From Candidatus Ozemibacter sibiricus (GTDB taxonomy: Bacteria; Muiribacteriota; Ozemobacteria; Ozemobacterales; Ozemobacteraceae): a DNA stretch of 64,000 nt. Positions 48,793 to 56,666 of the stretch are shown here, piece after piece; positions within the stretch are counted from its first letter, which is position 1; each line of letters opens with the position of its first letter. The notes beneath the pieces are model-generated. The model was not told where the DNA came from, made no database searches, and was given only the letters and a program-made list of their open reading frames with translations. A program made the translations under genes and the position numbers. Location: assembly GCA_003327425.1 (NCBI GenBank), contig QOQW01000010.1, positions 62,001 to 126,000 on the forward strand, read 5' to 3'.

Positions 48793-51395
48793 CAGATGGG
48801 AAGAGCGGCGATCTGGGCCGTCGACATGGCCGCGATCTGCGAGGAGGTCAGCGCCTGCACCTGGGCCGTGGTCATATTGCTGATCTGCAAGGTGGTCAAG
48901 GCTTGAATCTGGGATGTGGTCAGATAGGGGATCTGGCTGGTCTTCAGGACAGGGATCTGCGATGTGGTCAGGCCGCTTTGGATCTGCTGAGTGGTGAGAG
49001 CGGCGATCTGGGATGAGGTGAGAGCCTGCAGATCCTGGGATTCGATCGCTTGCACTTGCTGCGTGGTCAACGCCGCAATCTGGGAAGACAGCAACGCACG
49101 GAATTGGTTCGTCGTCAGGGCCACGATTTGCTGAGTGGAGAATCCTGCTTGAATCTGGCTGGGGGTGAACCCTGTCACCTGAGTGGAGCTGAGAGCGGCA
49201 AGATCCTGCGTTTCCAGAGCAGCCACTTGAGCATTGGTCAGAGCCGCCAACTGCGAGGTGGTCAAACCGGACATCTGGGAGGTGGTCAGCGCCACGACGC
49301 CTGCCGATCCAATCGCCTGAATCTGGGAGGTGGTCAAAGATCCAAGCTGGGAAGTGGTAAGCGCACTGATCTGCGAGGTGGTGATCGCCGCCATCTGCGC
49401 CGTCGAAAGGGCGGCGAGATCCGCGCCATCGATACCCCGCAAAGCACTGGTGGAGAGGATTGGCAGCTGGGCAGTCGTGAAGGCTTTGATTTGATCGCTG
49501 CCGAGAGCCTTCAACTGGGCAGAGTTCAGAGTTTGAACTTGAGAGGAGGTCAAGGCAGCGATATTGCTCGTGGACATGCCGACGATCTGGGCGGTGGTCA
49601 GCGATGCCAGGTCGATCGTTTCCATGGCCACCATCTGGGCGGTGGTCAGGGCTCCCAATTGGGCCGAGGTCAGACCCTTGACCTGAGAAGTGGTCAGGGC
49701 CTGGATGTCTTCGGTCCCGAACGCCCGAATCTGGTCGGTGGTCAGCGCCGCCAGTTGGGCGGTCGTCAGCGCCGCGGTCTGCAGCGACGTCAGGGCAGCG
49801 ATCTGCGTTGTATTCAGAGCGGCCAGATCAGAACCGTCGATCCCCTTGATGGCGGCTGTCGATAGGGCGGCCAGTTGCGTCGAAGTGAAGGCTTTGATCT
49901 GATCGCTGCCCAGGGCCTTCAATTGCGCTGAAGACAAGGCTTGCGCCTGAGCCGTGGTCAACGCGGCCACATTGCTCGTGGCCATGCCGACAATCTGGGC
50001 GGTGGTCAGCGATGCCAGGTCGATCGTTTCCATGGCCACCATCTGGGCGGTGGTCAGGGCTCCCAATTGGGCCGAGGTCAGACCCTTGACCTGAGACGTG
50101 GTCAGGGCCTGGATGTCTTCGGTCCCGAACGCCCGAATCTGGTCGGTGGTCAGCGCCGCCAGTTGGGCGGTCGTCAGCGCCGCGGTCTGCAGCGACGTCA
50201 GGGCAGCGATCTGCGCTGTATTCAGAGCGGCCAGATCAGAACCGTCGATGCCCTTGATGGCGGCAGTCGATACCAGGGCCAGTTGCGTCGAGGTGAAGGC
50301 TTTGATCTGATCGCTGCCCAGGGCCTTCAATTGCGAAGAGGACAAGGCCTGTACCTGAGCGGGGGTCAGCACCGCCACGTTGCTCGTGGACATGCCAACG
50401 ATCTGGGAGGTAGTCAGAGCGGCCAGGTCGACCGTTTCCATGGCCACCATCTGGGCGGTGGTCAGGGCTCCCAATTGGGCCGAGGTCAGACCCTTGACCT
50501 GAGACGTGGTCAGGGCCTGGATGTCTTCGGTCCCGAACGCCCGAATCTGGTCGGTGGTCAGCGCCGCCAGTTGGGCGGTCGTCAGCGCGGCCGTCTGCGA
50601 CGACGTCAGAGCGGCAATCTGCGCTGTATTCAGAGCGGCCAGATCAGAACCGTCGATGCCCTTGATGGCCGCCGTCGACAGCGCGGCCAATTGAGCAGTG
50701 TTGAATGCTTTGATCTGATCGCTGCCCAGGGCTTTCAGTTGGGTCGAGGTCAACGCTTGGACGTGCGCGGTATTCAGGACAGCAATCTGGGCAGTGGTCA
50801 GACCGATCACCTGCGAAGAGGACATAGCGGCCAGATCAACCGTTTCCAGGGCAGCTACCTGGCTGGTCGTCAGAGCAGCAATCTGGGCGGAGGTTAAGCC
50901 TTTCACCTGCGAGGTGGTTAAAGCTTGGATATCTTGCGTATCGAATGCTTGGATCTGGGAGGTGGTCAAGGCCGCCAATTGCGAAGAGGTCAAGGCTGCA
51001 CTCTGCGCGCTGGTGAAAGCCGCCACCTGAGATGTCGTCAATCCTGTCAGATCACCAGGATCGATGGCTTGAACCTGACTTGTGGAGAGGGCGGCCAGGT
51101 TCGAAGTCGTGAGAGCCTTCACTTGACTGTCGGTTAAGGCCTTAACCTGAGCCGTGGTCAAGGCCTTGGCCTGATTGGCGGTCAGCAGTTGAATATTGTA
51201 GGTTTGAAGAGCTTGCACCTGACTGGAATTCAGAACCACCAGATCCCGAGTTTCGATGGCGGTGATCTGGGTGCTGGTCAACGCTGCCACCTGCGCGGTT
51301 GTCATCGCTTTGAAATCGGCCGTCCCAAGATTGGCAATCTGAGTGGTGGTTAAAGCCGCAATCTGCGAAGGACTCATTCCAATCACGATAGACAT
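48792..51395 (-). CDS. octapeptide-repeat protein, Thr/Ser-rich, function unknown
   Basis: 867 aa from the ATG at 51395, which has AAGGGGA upstream. A longer frame to 51500 lacks one and has unrelated sequence. Apart from MSIVI and a final ALPI the whole protein is about 107 octads of consensus A-L-T-T-x-Q-(I/V/L)-x, two of which have nine residues. Most octads carry two Thr or Ser and one Gln. A higher-order period of 17 octads (136 residues) is marked by variants such as GIDGSDLA, ALGSDQIK and AFGTEDIQ. I see no Cys or Trp, signal peptide, membrane segment or other domain. Similar ALTTxQ repeats occur in bacterial proteins loosely labelled adhesion or heme-utilisation. A TxxQ helix-cap pattern or a solenoid are both possible. 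A perfect sigma-28 promoter lies upstream and a GT41 gene downstream. Confidence 0.9.
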   Translation of the reverse strand: MSIVIGMSPSQIAALTTTQIANLGTADFKAMTTAQVAALTSTQITAIETRDLVVLNSSQVQALQTYNIQLLTANQAKALTTAQVKALTDSQVKALTTSNLAALSTSQVQAIDPGDLTGLTTSQVAAFTSAQSAALTSSQLAALTTSQIQAFDTQDIQALTTSQVKGLTSAQIAALTTSQVAALETVDLAAMSSSQVIGLTTAQIAVLNTAHVQALTSTQLKALGSDQIKAFNTAQLAALSTAAIKGIDGSDLAALNTAQIAALTSSQTAALTTAQLAALTTDQIRAFGTEDIQALTTSQVKGLTSAQLGALTTAQMVAMETVDLAALTTSQIVGMSTSNVAVLTPAQVQALSSSQLKALGSDQIKAFTSTQLALVSTAAIKGIDGSDLAALNTAQIAALTSLQTAALTTAQLAALTTDQIRAFGTEDIQALTTSQVKGLTSAQLGALTTAQMVAMETIDLASLTTAQIVGMATSNVAALTTAQAQALSSAQLKALGSDQIKAFTSTQLAALSTAAIKGIDGSDLAALNTTQIAALTSLQTAALTTAQLAALTTDQIRAFGTEDIQALTTSQVKGLTSAQLGALTTAQMVAMETIDLASLTTAQIVGMSTSNIAALTSSQVQTLNSAQLKALGSDQIKAFTTAQLPILSTSALRGIDGADLAALSTAQMAAITTSQISALTTSQLGSLTTSQIQAIGSAGVVALTTSQMSGLTTSQLAALTNAQVAALETQDLAALSSTQVTGFTPSQIQAGFSTQQIVALTTNQFRALLSSQIAALTTQQVQAIESQDLQALTSSQIAALTTQQIQSGLTTSQIPVLKTSQIPYLTTSQIQALTTLQISNMTTAQVQALTSSQIAAMSTAQIAALPI
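49580..50803 (-). repeat. three near-identical 408-bp tandem repeats within the octapeptide-repeat gene
   Basis: Units at about 49580-49987, 49988-50395 and 50396-50803 are nearly identical for long stretches. For example the segment beginning at 49705 recurs at 50113 and 50521, and in diverged form at 50929. 408 bp is exactly 17 octads, so gain or loss keeps the frame. Flanking units (about 49172-49579 and 50804-51211) have the same period but have diverged. This suggests recent expansion by unequal recombination. Confidence 0.9.
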
Positions 51396-51820
51396 ATCAA
51401 TCCCCTTTCCGCGAGCCGAACAACCCGCAGGTGAAATGTTCTCGGGCGAAGGCAGCCACGACGGTGGTTCCCCTTTGTCCATCGACAAAGAAAGCCGCAT
51501 CGACCAGAAGACTCATCCTTAAGTATGCCCATGATCCTCTGGCAAAGACCCTTCCATGGGGTCCATCAGGCCCCTTGATTATCTCTGGGGGAAAAGAAGA
51601 GCGATGTCGGCGCGCGTCCCGATCGTCAAGGGTGGACCGATCAAGAGCCCAGGTCAGATGTTGCCATCCGAGGGGCCTGCTCGCCCATTCGGGGTTTACA
51701 TCCCGAGAGAGGGATTCTCCCTTGGCGGCCGTTGGCATTCGACAATCCATCCTTGGTGACGATAACCAAGCGGGACGTTCAAGCTTGGCTTTGGCGGGCC
51801 TTCCTTTGCCCTCGTTAACT

Positions 51821-51847
51821 TTATCGGCAATTTTTCAGAAAACTTTA
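51821..51847 (-). promoter_or_regulatory. perfect flagellar sigma-28 promoter of the octapeptide-repeat gene
   Basis: On the minus strand TAAAGTTT (51847-51840), an 11-bp spacer and GCCGATAA (51828-51821) match the enteric FliA consensus TAAAGTTT-N11-GCCGATAA at all 16 positions. An A8 tract 14 bp upstream of the -35 could act as an UP element. The next gene in this direction is the octapeptide-repeat protein, about 420 nt downstream. Confidence 0.88.
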
Positions 51848-51905
51848 GAGGGAAATCGCAATTTTTTTTGCCACCTCCCAGACCTGCGGAAAATGCGGTT
51901 CATAG

Positions 51906-51939
51906 CGCCTCGCCCCTCCCTGGCAGGAGGGGCGAGGCG
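51906..51939 (-). terminator. hairpin terminator of the phospholipase D-family gene
   Basis: A perfect 14-bp GC-rich stem (51906-51919 with 51926-51939) with a 6-nt loop, 37 nt after the stop codon. On the minus strand a short TTTT follows about 14 nt later, so it is a strong hairpin with a weak U-tract. Confidence 0.55.
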
Positions 51940-51975
51940 GAAAAACCTTGTCGGGAAGCCGGTTTTCGCGGCCGA

Positions 51976-53514
51976 TCAGATCAGGGGGCGCAACCAGCCA
52001 AGCTTCAAGAGCATCTGGAGGCGGCTCATCACCTTGGGGTCGGAGTGCGTTTCGGGCCCGAAGACGGTCTTGATGGTGCCATCCGGTTCGACCTTCACCT
52101 TGTATTCGTGGGAGTTGGCGATGTCCTGCTCGATCTTCTTGGCCACCTGGGTGGCGAAGGCGGGCGACTTGATGACCGCCACCTGCTCGGAATTGACCTG
52201 TTCGCTGATGTAGTCCATGTTGTAGGTGCCGATGACGGCAACTTTGCGATCGAAGACGAACACCTTGGAGTGCAGCTTGTTCGTCAGCTTGTAGCCGAAG
52301 ATGCGCAGACCCGGGTTGTCGGCCAGGATCTTCTTCCAGTCACCGATGAACATGGCCTGGGTCAGCAGACTGTCGGTGCTCATCGGACTGTTGGTCTGGA
52401 TCACGATCTTGACCCCACGTCGGTTGGCCCGCTTGATGGCGGCTTCCATCTCCGGAGTGAGCACGACATAGGGGTTCTGGATCAGGATCTCGCTCCTGGC
52501 CGTGTTGAAGAAGGAGATGAGGTTCCAGGTGATGTCGTTGCGGAAGCCCTTCTTGGAATGCTTGTCGAGCAGCCGAGCGGCCATCGGGCGCTGTCCCTCG
52601 AACAGCCGGAAGGCCGCGTAGCCGGGCAGATGCTTGTACTGAGACAATTCTTTGTTGTATTTCTCGACGATCGCCACCAGGTCTTTGGAAAACTTCGCGG
52701 GATCGACCCGATACAGCCCCTGGCCGAGCAGGTAGCGTCGCATGCAATGGTAGGCGAGATCGAGTTCGCGATGCATGTCCTTCCAGTTGCCGAACAGGTC
52801 GCCACTGAACTTGAAGTTGCTGTGCTGGGCGAATTCTTCGTCGAAGGCCTGTTTCGTCTGCTTCGCCACGACCTTGCTCTTGATCAGCACGTCGGTATCG
52901 CGATAGACGGTCGGCAGGTCGCGCGGATCAACGAAATAGTTCTTGGAAATGTTGCGCCCGCCGGTAATGACATACTCATCGTCGACCAGGAGGATCTTGT
53001 CGTGATTGCTGGCCATGATGTTGCGGATGTCGGCGAACGCCTGCAGCAGATTGGCGCTGACCGGGTTGAAGGTCTTGATCGTCACGTTGGGGAACTTGCT
53101 CAGTTCCTGCATCACATCCTGGCCGAAGAAGGTGCGCGTCAGGGTCTTGGTCCCGCGGGCATCGAGCATGATGCGGATCTTGACCCCTTCCCGAGCCTTC
53201 TTGAGCAGCATGCCCAGCATGCTGTGCCCGAAGATGTCCTGCTCGACGATGAAATAGGTGGTGTCGATGGACGATCGGGCGTTGTCCATGATGGCCCAGC
53301 GCGCATACCAGGCCGGCACATTGTCGGGCAGGAACCGCACCAGAGCTTGCGAATCATAGGTGTTGCACTGGATGCGATCGAAGAACTCCTCGACCCCGAT
53401 GTTCGGCCCGGCCTCGGGAACGGCCGGAGACGCCGCCGGAGCAGGAGCGGCAGACACCGCCCCGATCAGAGCCAGAACCATCAAGGACAGGAACAGAGCC
53501 AGACGGCGGTTCAT
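51976..53514 (-). CDS. exported phospholipase D-family protein (cardiolipin synthase-like)
   Basis: 512 aa with a signal peptide (LFLSLMVLALIGAVSAAPA) and an Ala/Pro linker. Two HKD motifs mark the PLD fold: NHDKILLVDDEYVITGGRN (about 170-188) and LHSKVFVFDRKVAVIGTYNMD (about 416-436). Flanking text such as YFIVEQDIFGHSML and AREGVKIRIMLDARGTKT resembles ClsC/YmdC-type cardiolipin synthases. Export to the periplasm is unusual for cardiolipin synthesis, so phospholipid remodelling or a nuclease-like role are alternatives. GGGAGG precedes the ATG. It stands alone with its own promoter and terminator. Confidence 0.88.
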   Translation of the reverse strand: MNRRLALFLSLMVLALIGAVSAAPAPAASPAVPEAGPNIGVEEFFDRIQCNTYDSQALVRFLPDNVPAWYARWAIMDNARSSIDTTYFIVEQDIFGHSMLGMLLKKAREGVKIRIMLDARGTKTLTRTFFGQDVMQELSKFPNVTIKTFNPVSANLLQAFADIRNIMASNHDKILLVDDEYVITGGRNISKNYFVDPRDLPTVYRDTDVLIKSKVVAKQTKQAFDEEFAQHSNFKFSGDLFGNWKDMHRELDLAYHCMRRYLLGQGLYRVDPAKFSKDLVAIVEKYNKELSQYKHLPGYAAFRLFEGQRPMAARLLDKHSKKGFRNDITWNLISFFNTARSEILIQNPYVVLTPEMEAAIKRANRRGVKIVIQTNSPMSTDSLLTQAMFIGDWKKILADNPGLRIFGYKLTNKLHSKVFVFDRKVAVIGTYNMDYISEQVNSEQVAVIKSPAFATQVAKKIEQDIANSHEYKVKVEPDGTIKTVFGPETHSDPKVMSRLQMLLKLGWLRPLI

Positions 53515-53547
53515 CGAACAACCTCCCGCATCGTGAAATCTTCCTCC

Positions 53548-53556
53548 AGTATAGCA
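53548..53556 (-). promoter_or_regulatory. extended -10 promoter of the phospholipase D-family gene
   Basis: TGCTATACT (TGn plus a 5/6 match to TATAAT) on the minus strand, about 34 nt before the start codon, with no recognisable -35. Confidence 0.42.
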
Positions 53557-53622
53557 GATTGGCCAGGCCGGTGCGACCTCGGCATGCTCTCTCGACCTCG
53601 CACCTCATCGGCCGCAATGACA

Positions 53623-53644
53623 AACCCCCGCCGCAGCGGGGGTT
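53623..53644 (-). terminator. intrinsic terminator of the glycine-zipper protein gene
   Basis: AACCCCCGC and GCGGGGGTT form a 9-bp stem with a 4-nt loop and a short TTTG, about 30 nt after the stop codon. Confidence 0.62.
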
Positions 53645-53674
53645 CGCAACGGAGTCGAGAGGAAGGGCTGCCGA

Positions 53675-54385
53675 TTACTTGCCCGCCGACAGATTCTGGT
53701 AGGTCTGATAGGCGTTCAGATAGATCTTATGGGCTTCGGCGGCCGCCTTGGAGTCGCCCTTCTGGGTGGCCTCGATGTAATTCTGGTAGGCCGCCTTGTA
53801 TTTGCTTTCGGCAGCCTGGATCTCGGCGGAGCGATCACCGGAGACGGTCACACCCAGCGAGCTGGCGGCCGGAACGGTGGGGGTGAAGGCCGGTGACGAA
53901 GTCGAGCGTGCCCCGCCGAACAGATTGCTGACGCCACTGGTGGCCTTTTTGAACAGGATGCCGCCGGTGATGGTGTTGTCGGCGCTATGCAGGATGCGCA
54001 TGGCCATGCGACCGAGGAAGGCCCCCAGGAGGAACCCGCCGACCATGCCGACGGCGCCCGGCCCCAGGGCCATCGCGCCCACGACGCCCCCGGCCAGCGT
54101 GGCCAGATTGGTCAGGCTGCTGGTGCCATAGCCAGTGATGATGCCACCAGCGATCCAGCCCATGATGCCGCCGGCGATCATGCCGAGAGGCGGACAGAAC
54201 GCCCCGCACAACGAGGCGCCGATGACGGCCCCGGCGACCTTGCCGGCGATGCCGGCCAGCGGCCGGATGGCTTGCAGGAAGCTGCCGAGAATGCCGGCGT
54301 GGGCCGGCCGCGCCGGCAGCAGGAAGAACGAGGTGACGATCGACAGGATCAACAGCATGCTCACGGGGCGCTTGGCGGTTTTCAT
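53675..54385 (-). CDS. exported glycine-zipper membrane protein, function unknown
   Basis: 236 aa from the ATG at 54385, which has GAGGAGG upstream. The longer frame lacks it. A signal peptide (MLLILSIVTSFFLLPARPAHA) is followed by about 110 residues of Gly/Ala-rich hydrophobic helices with repeated GxxxG spacing (GMIAGGIMGWIAGGIITGYG and GGVVGAMALGPGAVGMVGGF), as in glycine-zipper proteins that insert in membranes. The C-terminal 70 residues are a polar linker and then a helix with short internal similarity (ESKYKAAYQNYIEATQKGD and AHKIYLNAYQTYQNL). I know no function. Single gene with its own terminator. Confidence 0.6.
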   Translation of the reverse strand: MKTAKRPVSMLLILSIVTSFFLLPARPAHAGILGSFLQAIRPLAGIAGKVAGAVIGASLCGAFCPPLGMIAGGIMGWIAGGIITGYGTSSLTNLATLAGGVVGAMALGPGAVGMVGGFLLGAFLGRMAMRILHSADNTITGGILFKKATSGVSNLFGGARSTSSPAFTPTVPAASSLGVTVSGDRSAEIQAAESKYKAAYQNYIEATQKGDSKAAAEAHKIYLNAYQTYQNLSAGK

Positions 54386-54426
54386 GGGAAACCTCCTCTG
54401 GCAACGCATTCGATGGAATTTTCTCC

Positions 54427-54435
54427 ATTTTAACA
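54427..54435 (-). promoter_or_regulatory. possible extended -10 promoter of the glycine-zipper gene
   Basis: TGTTAAAAT on the minus strand (TGn plus TAAAAT), about 42 nt before the start, with a weak TTGCGG at 18 bp. Confidence 0.33.
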
Positions 54436-54526
54436 AACGAACGGCGTACCCCGCAAGGGTCGCTCCAGATCAGGGTTGGCACCCTGCCCGGCACGCGCCG
54501 CCTGCCATCGCCCGGCCCCCGGGGTC

Positions 54527-55714
54527 TCACCTCGCACCCGGTCGCACCCAAGCCTCGGGTAGGCGGTGGCCAGGCGCGCGCTTCTTCAGGAAAGCCCCCA
54601 CCCGGCAGGCCACGTTGTTCCGTAGACTCATCCAGAACAATGGGATGTCCCCGAGGTGGAAGTCGCCGGCCTCGGCATTGAACTGCTCTTCGTACCAGGA
54701 CGCCCGCGGCATTGCCACCTCGACCAGGCCATCGACCACCTGGGCGTCGAAAAGATCGCGCACCAACGGCCCCGGTTCAGGCAGATCGGGGGACACATCG
54801 GGCAGAGCGCCGGGATTGGGAAAGGACGCCACCGCCGGCCGATCGGCGTCCCAGGTGAGGGGGTTGATGGCCAGCGGGAAGGCCGTGTTGACCGTGAAGG
54901 GAGGGAACCGTTCGTCGGCCGTCCAGCCGCAGACCAGATGGGGCCCGGCGCCCGGCGCCACCGTGGCCCAGGCCACGAACCCGCCGGTCTCGTCGGGCCG
55001 CCGCAGGAACGGCAGGCCGTCGAAACTGTCGCGACCCACATACTGGCCGGGCAGCCAGGCCGCTACCAGATCCTGGGCCAGGGGCTGGCCGACCACGAAC
55101 TCGTTGAGCAGACGGATGGCCAGCGCCGTCCCCTGGCTGTGCCCGGCGATCACGAACGGCCGCCCCTGCCGGAACCGGGCGAGATAATGGCGGAAGGCGG
55201 CTCGGATGTCTTCGTAGGCCTGATCGAGAGCCGCCCTTCCAGCCCCGCTGCGATCGAGGAAGGCACCCAGCGAGGCCTGCCGATAGCGGGGCGCAAAGAC
55301 CCGCGTCGCGCCGTTGAACGCGCTGGCCTGGAACCGCAGCGCCCCCCGGTCGGTGAGCAGATTGACGGTCGGCTCGTCCAGACCGGCATTGCGCACCTCT
55401 TCATCGAGACAGGTGGTAGGATGGATGAAGAAGGTATCGACCGCCGCCGTGGCCTGGCCGTCGGCCAGACCGTCGCCCCCGGCCGGCAGGAAATCGGCGC
55501 CATCGACCTTCCAGGGCAGAGCCGCCCAATGCTCCTCGCGAGCGTAATCGGGCGCCGCCGGAACCGGCCGGGAAGCGACTTCCACCCCGCAGGCCCATGG
55601 CGCCCCGACCAGAAGCAGCACCAGGGCCAGCCACCTTACCCATCGGCGGCCGCCCCAGGCCCTCCATTCCTGCACCGAGGGCCGACCCTCGCCCGACGCC
55701 GCTCGTTCCCCCAC
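54527..55714 (-). CDS. DUF3089 alpha/beta-hydrolase-like exported protein
   Basis: 395 aa from a GTG 6 nt after the previous stop. A GTG 13 codons in (about 55675) is another option. A hydrophobic export segment (WLALVLLLVGAPWACG) has a Cys that might be lipid-modified, though the lipobox is poor. DUF3089 signatures follow: VDTFFIHPTTCLDEE, LRFQASAFNGATRVFAPRYRQ and then the nucleophile elbow GHSQG in FVIAGHSQGTALAIRLLNEF. Members are putative serine esterases of unknown substrate. Last gene of the beta-propeller, GNAT, CsgG-like, DUF3089 run. Confidence 0.8.
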   Translation of the reverse strand: MGERAASGEGRPSVQEWRAWGGRRWVRWLALVLLLVGAPWACGVEVASRPVPAAPDYAREEHWAALPWKVDGADFLPAGGDGLADGQATAAVDTFFIHPTTCLDEEVRNAGLDEPTVNLLTDRGALRFQASAFNGATRVFAPRYRQASLGAFLDRSGAGRAALDQAYEDIRAAFRHYLARFRQGRPFVIAGHSQGTALAIRLLNEFVVGQPLAQDLVAAWLPGQYVGRDSFDGLPFLRRPDETGGFVAWATVAPGAGPHLVCGWTADERFPPFTVNTAFPLAINPLTWDADRPAVASFPNPGALPDVSPDLPEPGPLVRDLFDAQVVDGLVEVAMPRASWYEEQFNAEAGDFHLGDIPLFWMSLRNNVACRVGAFLKKRAPGHRLPEAWVRPGAR

Positions 55715-55720
55715 CAGCAG

Positions 55721-56656
55721 CTACTGGTCGAATACGACGACGTCGCCTTCTTTGAGATCCTTGATCGCGGGGCAATGCAGCAAGGCATCTTCGGGCTGCA
55801 CTTCGGCCACCACGGCTTCGCCGACCTGCCGGCGCGAGCGCCAGACGACCCGGCCGGCGGAGTTCTTGATCTCGCGCGTCGAAAAGACCCGGCCTTTCGT
55901 GCCCACCTGCAGACCGGAACTCGCCCCCATGTCGATGACGATGCCGTCGGGGCTGACCGCCAGAACCTTGGCTTCCTTGACGAACAGCGAGGCCAGACGG
56001 CTCATCAGGCGATCGAGCGACTGGTTGGTGGCGCGACCGATCATCGATTTGTCGAACTCGGCCTGGCCGATCTTCAACCCCCCGACGAAGATCTTCTTCA
56101 AATCGCCCGCCATCAGAATGGCCCCCGACGTCTGGTTCTTCCCTTCGGCCTCTTCTGACAGTACCAACCGCCCCGTATGGAGGTCGATCACCTCGATGCC
56201 GAGGCGGACATAGGCGGTCGTCTTCTTGTGCTGCAGCCCCTGCATCTGCACCATGCTGGACAGCGCGCCCAGCGTGGTGTCGCGCGAGTAGTGCCCGAAG
56301 TCGAGCACCCGCCCGACGATCAGGTAGTCGGCGCCCTGGAAACCGCCTTTCTCAGGGAAGGTCGAAGGATCGAAATAGCCATCATCGGCCAGTTGCAGCT
56401 CGCCTTTCATGTTGTGCAGCTCTTCGCGATCGACGACCAGCACCTTGCCGGTCGCCATGATCCGCTTGCGCAGCAGCTGGGCCAGGCCTTCGCCCAGGGG
56501 GTAGTCGAACCCGGCGCCCGTTTTGAAGGGCAGCACGGCCACCCGCGGTCGCGCCTCGACCGCGGAACCGGCGATCAGCCACAGCGCGATCAGACCACAC
56601 CCGAGCCATCGGGCTACACGCTGGCCGCGCACCGAAGAACGGAGAAACAGGTCCAT
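55721..56656 (-). CDS. CsgG/FlgT-like exported protein
   Basis: 311 aa from the ATG at 56656, which has GAGGAG 6 nt upstream. A signal segment (LGCGLIALWLIAGSAVEA) is followed by a CsgG-like domain: RVAVLPFKTGAGFDYPLGEGLAQLLRKR-type start, VLVVDREELHNMKGELQL, ADYLIVGRVLDFGH and then IEVIDLHTGRLVLSEEAEGK. The last 100 residues (VLAVSPDGIVIDMGASSGLQVGTKGRVFS) resemble the FlgT C-terminal domain. CsgG forms the curli secretion pore, but many relatives are simply periplasmic. There is no lipobox Cys here and no curlin gene in view. Confidence 0.7.
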   Translation of the reverse strand: MDLFLRSSVRGQRVARWLGCGLIALWLIAGSAVEARPRVAVLPFKTGAGFDYPLGEGLAQLLRKRIMATGKVLVVDREELHNMKGELQLADDGYFDPSTFPEKGGFQGADYLIVGRVLDFGHYSRDTTLGALSSMVQMQGLQHKKTTAYVRLGIEVIDLHTGRLVLSEEAEGKNQTSGAILMAGDLKKIFVGGLKIGQAEFDKSMIGRATNQSLDRLMSRLASLFVKEAKVLAVSPDGIVIDMGASSGLQVGTKGRVFSTREIKNSAGRVVWRSRRQVGEAVVAEVQPEDALLHCPAIKDLKEGDVVVFDQ

Positions 56657-56666
56657 GGGATGCTCC

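Larger units (their letters stand above)
51396..51975. other. long leader and promoter region of the octapeptide-repeat gene
   Basis: 580 bp between two minus-strand genes. It holds the terminator hairpin of the phospholipase D gene (51906-51939), an A8 tract (minus strand, 51869-51862), a perfect sigma-28 promoter (51821-51847) and then about 420 nt of untranslated leader. The leader has CAAGGATG (51755-51748) and AAGGATGAG (51520-51512), both close to the CsrA core. A 117-codon frame inside (51397-51750) does not look coding. Confidence 0.7.

Noticed and set aside
48792-50897. Long plus-strand frames opposite the octapeptide-repeat gene
   Set aside because: They are mirror images of the repeat DNA (GGGQGxxL-type repeats) and have no start signals.
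51397-51750. A 117-codon frame in the leader of the octapeptide-repeat gene
   Set aside because: Composition looks random (many His, Arg and Trp), no ribosome site, and it ends across the start of the real gene.
51745-51820. Resemblance to a c-di-GMP (GEMM) riboswitch (GGGCAAAG, GCCAAAGCC and GGTTATCG words)
   Set aside because: The P1b stem between the two words is missing and spacing is wrong. A covariance search would be needed to revive it.
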